Shown piece by piece: positions 1 to 4,022 of a stretch of DNA of 7,657 nucleotides. The stretch lies in assembly GCA_027065245.1 (NCBI GenBank), contig JAMOOS010000255.1, forward strand, positions 1 through 7,657. The letters are read 5' to 3'. The notes under the pieces were generated by a model that did not search any database, was not told the origin of the DNA, and saw nothing but the letters and a program-made list of their open reading frames with translations. The translations under genes were made by a program, and so were the position numbers. Source of the DNA: Desulfuromonadaceae bacterium. GTDB taxonomy: Bacteria > Desulfobacterota > Desulfuromonadia > Desulfuromonadales > Desulfuromonadaceae. The number at the start of each line of letters is the position of its first letter. Within the stretch, counting starts at the first letter, position 1.

Positions 1-154
1 CAGCTGGGCCCACCTGGATATCGCCGGCACCGCCTGGGAGGAAAAAGGCCGCCCCGGCTACCCCGTTGGCGCCAGCGGCTGCGGCGTACGCCTGCTGGTG
101 GACTATCTGAGCAAATCTTGCGCTGCGATGAGTGTGGCGAACCTTACGGATTGA
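1..154 (+). CDS. pepA: Leucyl aminopeptidase (M17), C-terminal end only
   Basis: Reading from base 2 gives 50 codons ending in TGA at 152-154. The segment SWAHLDIAGTAW is the conserved C-terminal block of M17 leucyl aminopeptidases (cytosolic, two-metal exopeptidases that trim N-terminal residues). It is followed by GYPVGASGCGVRLLVDYL, which matches the family's final 'GATG..VRxLV.xL' helix. The catalytic and metal-binding residues lie upstream of the window, so activity cannot be judged. After the normal end of the fold (around DYLSK) there are about a dozen more residues, SCAAMSVANLTD, that I do not recognise. They may be a natural tail or sequence picked up where the foreign DNA downstream was inserted. 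The reading frame is GC-rich, unlike the next two genes. Confidence 0.85.
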   Translation, partial: SWAHLDIAGTAWEEKGRPGYPVGASGCGVRLLVDYLSKSCAAMSVANLTD

Positions 155-202
155 GGCGAAAAAGCCTACAGCTTCAGAACCCTAAAAAGGCTGCAAATCG
201 CC
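155..202. other. Imperfect inverted repeat after pepA
   Basis: GGCGA at 155-159 pairs with TCGCC at 198-202, and AGCCT at 163-167 pairs with AGGCT at 188-192, with unpaired A-rich bases between the two stem blocks. It starts at the base after the pepA stop, so it could help terminate the pepA transcript, but there is no clean T-run. The rest of the gap up to 276 holds a second weak pair (CATTGG at 214-219, CCAATG at 233-238) and no convincing promoter for the next operon. Confidence 0.3.
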
Positions 203-276
203 TTATATCACACCATTGGGCAAATACCTGAACCAATGCTTTTCCACAGGTTTTGCTAACGAGCCAGGAATTTAAA

Positions 277-1143
277 ATGATAAAAACATATTATTCAGAT
301 AAAAACATAAGACTATTCAATGGTGACGTCATTGAAATATTAAATGCTCTGCCAGATGAATGTGTCGATCTCATTTTTGCTGACCCACCATACAATTTAT
401 CAAATGGTGGGTTCACTTGTCATGCAGGCAAAAGAGTAAGTGTCAACAAAGGTAAATGGGATAAAAGCAGAGGAACAGCAGAAGATTTTGAATTTCATTA
501 CAATTGGATAGCGGCTTGCAGACGAGTATTAAAACCAAGTGGAACATTATGGATTTCTGGAACTTACCATTCCATTTATGCTTGTGGTTTTGCTCTCCAA
601 AAACAAGATTGGCACCTGATTAATGATATTTGCTGGTTCAAGCCAAATGCAGCACCCAATTTATCTTGCCGTATGTTTACGGCAAGCCATGAAACCTTGT
701 TGTGGGCAAAAAAAGATAAAAAAGCAAAACATTGCTTCAACTATCAACTAGTCAAAAATGGTGATTGGGATAGTGATTTTATAAAAAAGCCAAATAAACA
801 AATGAGAAGTGTTTGGGCAATTACCACTCCTAAAAATAGTGAAAAAAAATATGGCAAACATCCAACTCAAAAACCTGAAGAGTTACTACGTAGAATTATC
901 TTAGCTTGTACAGCCGAGAATGATATTGTTTTAGATCCTTTCTGCGGAAGTGCAACAACTGGCGTAGTTGCGTTAAAATATAACAGAAAATTTGCAGGAA
1001 TTGATGCGGAAAAAGAATATTTGGATAATATTGCCATTCCTAGAATCAACGATATCATACAACGAGATGACCTATTTGAACTTCATCAAGAAGATACATT
1101 AAAAATATCAGAAAACAAAGCAGAATACAGTCTACTTCCGTAA
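277..1143 (+). CDS. DpnA/Dam-like N6-adenine DNA methyltransferase (beta class), probably GATC
   Basis: Predicted 288-aa restriction-modification methyltransferase that transfers a methyl group from S-adenosylmethionine to adenine N6. Motif IV, DPPY, is at residues 36-39 and the SAM-binding motif I, DPFCGSATTG, is at 220-229. This IV-before-I order defines the beta class. HPTQKP at 195-200 is the usual block just before motif I. DPPY rather than SPPY favours adenine N6 over cytosine N4. The start MIKTYY, the block FADPPYNLSNGG, and the APNLSCR...ETLLWA segment resemble my memory of DpnA (M2.DpnII), which methylates GATC in double- and single-stranded DNA. GATC is therefore the likely target, but this was not tested by search. 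The ATG at 277 is preferred over a TTG at 253 because AGGAA at 266-270 sits 6 nt upstream and the protein then begins like its relatives. The gene is AT-rich compared with pepA, nfo and the right-hand genes, suggesting transfer. It is followed after 13 nt by its presumed endonuclease. Confidence 0.88.
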   Translation: MIKTYYSDKNIRLFNGDVIEILNALPDECVDLIFADPPYNLSNGGFTCHAGKRVSVNKGKWDKSRGTAEDFEFHYNWIAACRRVLKPSGTLWISGTYHSIYACGFALQKQDWHLINDICWFKPNAAPNLSCRMFTASHETLLWAKKDKKAKHCFNYQLVKNGDWDSDFIKKPNKQMRSVWAITTPKNSEKKYGKHPTQKPEELLRRIILACTAENDIVLDPFCGSATTGVVALKYNRKFAGIDAEKEYLDNIAIPRINDIIQRDDLFELHQEDTLKISENKAEYSLLP

Positions 1144-1156
1144 TAAAGGAATAATT

Positions 1157-1765
1157 ATGGAACGAAACGAAGCAATAAGAAAATTACAGGAACTTGTTGG
1201 TAAAGAACTTCATGAACTTGCTCAACAGTATGGAGTAACCATATATCGAAATGGGAAAGTAAACAAAGGATGGGCAGGGCATGTTTTCGAACGCCATCTA
1301 CAACTACCTATCAACTCGGCTCAATCACCTAATTTTGGTTCTTGGGAACTAAAATCAATTCCATTGAAATACAAGAAAAATGGAGAACTTACTTTCAAAG
1401 AAACCATGGCTATAACAATGATCGATCCTGTAAATGTATGCCAAAAAGAATTTGAAGATAGCCATCTATTGGCAAAGCTGAAGAAAGCTGTAGTAGTTGC
1501 GAGAATTGTAGGAGATAATGTTGACCAGCCATCGTATATACATTCTGTTGTTCAATTTGACCTTCAAGGTGAATTATACGACGCAGTCAAATCTGATTAC
1601 AATCTTGTAAGAGATACACTATTAGACCCCGCAAAAGGTTTTGATGCTTTGACAGGGAGCATGGGCGTTTATATCCAACCGAGAACCAAAGGATCAGGTC
1701 ACGGCTCAACTACGAGAGCTTTTTATGCAAGACCTAAATTCCTTAAAGAATTCATAGATATATAA
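1157..1765 (+). CDS. MutH/Sau3AI-fold DNA endonuclease, partner of the upstream methyltransferase
   Basis: A 202-aa protein I place in the MutH/Sau3AI group of PD-(D/E)xK nucleases. Seen in order: KGWAGHVFE at 37-45 (the MutH GW.G...E block), SPNFGSWELKSIPL at 57-70 with the ExK pair E64/K66, KETMAITMID at 81-90, and a C-terminal GVYIQPRTKGSG...RAFYAR block at 170-192 like the QVR.K...FYLR end of MutH. It is about the size of monomeric MutH, not of the tandem-domain Sau3AI (about twice as long). It would therefore need to dimerise, or bind twice, for a double-strand cut, or it may nick. AAAGGA at 1145-1150 supports the ATG at 1157, and the 13-nt gap implies co-transcription. Family relatives cut or nick GATC, matching the DpnA-like partner. 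Oddity: where relatives usually have the first catalytic Asp, this protein has Asn59. The gene is AT-rich like its partner. The stop is two bases from a decayed ISL3 transposase. Confidence 0.82.
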   Translation: MERNEAIRKLQELVGKELHELAQQYGVTIYRNGKVNKGWAGHVFERHLQLPINSAQSPNFGSWELKSIPLKYKKNGELTFKETMAITMIDPVNVCQKEFEDSHLLAKLKKAVVVARIVGDNVDQPSYIHSVVQFDLQGELYDAVKSDYNLVRDTLLDPAKGFDALTGSMGVYIQPRTKGSGHGSTTRAFYARPKFLKEFIDI

Positions 1766-1767
1766 TT

Positions 1768-2031
1768 CCAACAAGGCGCTGTACCGTTTATGACCGGCAG
1801 CCTCCGCGATTGTTTTGGTATCTGCCGATATTGGTCTTTAAAACCTATTTTCGCTATGCGCCTCGTCTGGTCAAGTGCCCTGAGCATGGTGTCAAAGTTC
1901 CTGCCAGAATCTTCACGACCAGATAGGATACGCCTTTTAGGGCTGTCAAATTCGTTGTCGATTACGGCCTTGCCCACAGAAGCCTTGACGACGTTACTGA
2001 AACAGGCGTTGACGAAGTAGCTGTTAGCTAA
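1768..2031 (+). pseudogene. ISL3-family transposase remnant
   Basis: This frame (codons in phase with 1801) has an internal TAG at 1924-1926 and ends at TAA 2029-2031. It reads TVYDRQPPRLFWYLPI, then YFRYAPRLVKCPEHGVKV, then after the stop FRAVKFVVDYGLAHRSL and VTETGVDEVAV. These blocks are typical of the N-terminal half of ISL3 (IS204/IS1001/IS1165) transposases: the zinc-binding Cys/His region with CPEHGV, and the GVDE segment holding the first DDE aspartate. The stretch usually found between HGVKV and FRAVKF (several tens of residues) is missing, as are the first Cys-rich residues and everything after GVDEVAV. No terminal inverted repeats were found. It is dead, and a relic of an older insertion cut by the restriction-modification island on its left and by another element on its right. 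Identification is by recalled family pattern. Confidence 0.6.
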
Positions 2032-2487
2032 AATACGCCCATTTTGTTCTGCAAGCCTGATATCAACCCCGCCAGCAATCCCCGTCCGCGTCCAACCACA
2101 CGGCTCACCGCAGGCTGAGTTGTGCCAATCTCTCTGGCAATAGCGGTTGCCATCATCCCCAGTTTCTGAACGGTCCAAAAGCATAGTAAGCTGCGAGCAC
2201 AAACCCGAACCGGTTGCTTGCTTGATCTCAAAAGATCGCCCTGCTCAATAGCAAAATAATCTGCAATAAACTGCACGATGTATTCGAAGGTAATCCCCTG
2301 TCTCTGGTAACAGACACGCTGATCCAGAAGTTCATTGGCTTGCGCCAGAACCGATTCAACGAAATCAAGCCAGATGCTCAAGAGATGCAATCTGCCGTGT
2401 GCGAAGCGGGTTCCAATGGATGTAGCGCACCAATTCGAGCAGGTAGGCGGTATCTTCCTGGCACAGGATCGATTTACATGGGCGTCC
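2028..2487 (-). pseudogene. Decayed REP-associated (Y1/IS200-like) transposase fragment
   Basis: Two minus-strand frames together resemble the C-terminal part of RAYT-type transposases. The first, about 2487-2365, carries KSILCQEDTAYLLELVRY and IHWNPLRTRQIASLEHLA, the block that follows the active centre in this family. The second, about 2366-2028, carries DFVESVLAQANELLDQR, then RSLLCFWTVQKLGM and AIAREIGTTQPAVSRVVGRG, a helix-turn-helix found at the C-terminus of many RAYTs. Joining them needs a frame change near 2366, and roughly 90 residues usually present between the blocks are missing. The N-terminal catalytic region (HUH histidines and tyrosine) is gone. It is therefore non-functional. 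RAYTs are usually single chromosomal genes linked to REP palindromes, and no REP-like palindrome cluster is visible here. Confidence 0.7.
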
Positions 2488-2504
2488 GGGTATATTGCCA
2501 TACG

Positions 2505-2629
2505 CCCGGTTCGCTGCTTCTTGTTTAAATTCGTTGCTGAATGTACGCCTGTTCTTTTTACCCATTGGACACCTCTACTTTCGTGGTGACTATATCACAT
2601 TAATGGGTGTCCGGAGATAGTAGACCTCA
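2505..2629 (-). mobile_element. IS3-family element, left end and OrfA N-terminus remnant
   Basis: On the minus strand an ATG at 2565-2563 begins MGKKNRRTFSNEFKQEAANR, the standard N-terminus of IS3-family OrfA (the helix-turn-helix transposase subunit). The homology stops near 2506, where RAYT-like sequence takes over. Upstream of the ATG, the minus strand runs to a sequence beginning TGAGGTCTACTATCTCCGGA near 2629, which looks like an IS3-type terminal repeat (TGA start, subterminal CCGGACACC). A repeated GGACACC (2567-2573) / GGTGTCC (2606-2612) inverted pair lies in the leader. No right end, OrfB or frameshift window exists in the window, so this is a stump of about 125 bp. The exact outer boundary is uncertain. 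Confidence 0.55.
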
Positions 2630-2647
2630 ACACGAGCAGGTATGCAG

Positions 2648-2690
2648 AAAAAACAAAACAGCCGCTTCGCCATAGCAGGCGAAACGGCTG
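2648..2690 (-). terminator. Intrinsic terminator of the tRNA-fMet transcript
   Basis: CAGCCGCTTCGCC at 2659-2671 pairs with GGCGAAACGGCTG at 2678-2690 (13 positions, one wobble pair) around a 6-nt loop. On the minus strand the stem is followed by a T-rich tract (TTTTGTTTTTT) over 2658-2648. It lies 9 nt past the tRNA 3' end and should end the nfo/tRNA transcript before the mobile-element remnants. Confidence 0.9.
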
Positions 2691-2699
2691 TTCATTTAC

Positions 2700-2776
<77 letters not shown>

Positions 2777-2820
2777 TCAATTTTTGTATGTTTTACTCCC
2801 CACGCGCCGAGCAACTCCTC

Positions 2821-2849
2821 CTTGTAACAAATCTATCGTCATCAGTCAA
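2821..2849 (-). promoter_or_regulatory. Candidate sigma-70 promoter for tRNA-fMet
   Basis: On the minus strand, TTGACT (2849-2844, five of six matches to the -35 consensus) is followed by a 17-nt spacer and TACAAG (2826-2821, four of six matches to the -10). This lies just after the nfo stop codon and would start transcription some 35-40 nt before the tRNA, leaving a short GC-rich leader. It would allow tRNA synthesis independent of nfo read-through. Confidence 0.55.
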
Positions 2850-2861
2850 ACAAAATCGCAG

Positions 2862-3707
2862 TTACTGCCCGGCAAACTGGTTGAGCAAGGCTATTTCCTT
2901 AGGCCAGCGTTCAGGTTCGGTTGTTTCGAGGATCAGGGGAATGTCGTCAAAGCGGGGATCGGCCATGATGTAACGGAAGCAATCCAGCCCCAGTTCGCCG
3001 TCGCCCAGGGGGGCGTGGCGGTCAACCCGGCTGGCAAATGCCACTTTGCTGTCGTTGAGATGCATCCCCTTGAGATAACGGAAGCCGACCACGGCGTCAA
3101 ATTCTCCGAAAGTGGCGGCACAGGCGGCGCTGGTGCGCAGATCATAGCCGGAAACAAAGGTGTGGCAGGTGTCCAGACACACGCCGACGCGGCTTTTATC
3201 CTCCACCAGTTCGATGATGCGCGCCAGATGCTCAAAGCGGTAGCCGAGGTTGCTCCCCTGTCCGGCGGTGTTTTCTATTACCGCCGTTACCCCGCAGCTG
3301 CGTTGCAGGGCGATATTGACCGATTCGGCAATTCGTTGCAGGCAGTCATCTTCACTTAACTGCTTGAGATGGCTGCCGGGATGAAAGTTGAGGTAGCATA
3401 AACCGAGCTGTTGACAGCGCTCCATTTCGTCGCAAAAGGCCGCGCGAGATTTTTCCAGTTTTTCCACCTCTGGATGGCCGAGATTGATGAGATAGCCATC
3501 GTGGGGCAAAATTTGCTGCGGGGCAAAGTTGTGCTGGCGGCAGCTTGCCTTGAACTGCTCAACAACTGCCGCCGTCAGCGGCGCAGCGCTCCAGCGTTTT
3601 TGGTTTTTGGTGAACAAGGCAAAGGCGCTGGCACCGATGGCGGCGGCGTTTTTGGGCGCGTTAAACACACCTCCAGCGGCGCTTACGTGGGCTCCTATAT
3701 ATTTCAT
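2862..3707 (-). CDS. nfo: Endonuclease IV (AP endonuclease)
   Basis: A 281-aa cytosolic, zinc-dependent TIM-barrel enzyme of base excision repair. It cuts the backbone 5' to abasic sites and clears blocked 3' ends. The protein is collinear with E. coli Nfo (285 aa) from MKYIGAHVSAAGG on. All nine metal ligands fall at the E. coli numbers: H69, H109, E145, D179, H182, H216, D229, H231 and E261. Signature blocks NFHPGSH (107-113), VIENTAGQGSNLG (143-155), CLDTCH (177-182) and RVDRHAPLGDG (227-237) are intact, so it should be active. The start at 3707 is fixed by the family N-terminus and by AGGA about 8 nt upstream. The short C-terminus ends at NQFAGQ. No terminator follows directly, so some transcripts probably run on through tRNA-fMet. 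Confidence 0.97.
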   Translation of the reverse strand: MKYIGAHVSAAGGVFNAPKNAAAIGASAFALFTKNQKRWSAAPLTAAVVEQFKASCRQHNFAPQQILPHDGYLINLGHPEVEKLEKSRAAFCDEMERCQQLGLCYLNFHPGSHLKQLSEDDCLQRIAESVNIALQRSCGVTAVIENTAGQGSNLGYRFEHLARIIELVEDKSRVGVCLDTCHTFVSGYDLRTSAACAATFGEFDAVVGFRYLKGMHLNDSKVAFASRVDRHAPLGDGELGLDCFRYIMADPRFDDIPLILETTEPERWPKEIALLNQFAGQ

Positions 3708-3731
3708 CGCTGTTTTCCTGTGCTAAAAATG

Positions 3732-3737
3732 ATTGTA
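3732..3737 (-). promoter_or_regulatory. Possible -10 element for nfo
   Basis: TACAAT on the minus strand (five of six matches to the -10 consensus) lies about 25 nt upstream of the nfo start. No good -35 is present at 16-18 nt; the nearest, TTACCG, is weak and 19 nt away. The gap 3708-3823 is shared with the divergent thioesterase stump, whose start has only a poor ribosome binding site (GAAAG). Confidence 0.25.
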
Positions 3738-3823
3738 AACTGTCGACGCGGCATCACGGTAACATATAAAACTTTTACGGTCATCTATTTTTCCTTCTCA
3801 TTCTTAACGAAAGCACCATAGCC

Positions 3824-3988
3824 ATGGATAATTTCAATTTTACCACCACTTATCAGGTACGTATCAGCGATATCAATTACGGCAACCATGTAGCCAACGC
3901 TGCGGTGCTCAATTTTTTCCACGATGCGCGGCTGCGCTACCTGGCTGCTATCGGCGATTTTTCCGAGCTGGATATCGGCGCCTGCTAA
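3824..3988 (+). pseudogene. Hotdog-fold acyl-CoA thioesterase, truncated to the N-terminal third
   Basis: A 54-codon frame reads TTTYQVRISDINYGNHVAN, then AAVLNFFHDARLRYLAAIG and DFSELDIG, then AC and a stop at 3986-3988. The D-x-NYGNHV...NFF.DAR pattern is the N-terminal active-site loop and central helix of 4HBT/YbgC-type thioesterases, which hydrolyse acyl-CoA thioesters. Such proteins are normally about 130-150 residues. Here the sequence fails just after the long helix, and the remaining beta strands are not found in any frame before the stop codon of the convergent gene at 4023. The gene is therefore a stump left by deletion, not a simple frameshift. The sequence up to the break is well preserved, so the loss looks recent. 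It reads divergently from nfo. Confidence 0.8.
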
Positions 3989-4003
3989 CCACAGATTCTG
4001 TGG
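3989..4003. repeat. Short perfect hairpin at the thioesterase break
   Basis: CCACAG (3989-3994) and CTGTGG (3998-4003) form a perfect 6-bp stem with a 3-nt loop, beginning at the base after the thioesterase stop. It lies between the ends of two convergent genes and has no T-run on either strand, so it is a poor terminator. It may mark the deletion junction. Confidence 0.45.
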
Positions 4004-4022
4004 AGGAGGCAAGGATGGCTGC

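Noticed and set aside
1766..1800. CCAACAAGGCGCTG after the endonuclease, resembling an integron attC edge
   Set aside because: There is no matching GTTRRRY/RYYYAAC pair or attC-like fold. The sequence is explained as the start of the ISL3 remnant frame.
1723..2202. 159-codon minus-strand open frame
   Set aside because: It overlaps the end of the endonuclease gene, the ISL3 remnant (plus strand) and the RAYT remnant in a different frame. It has no recognisable motif, while the competing frames do.
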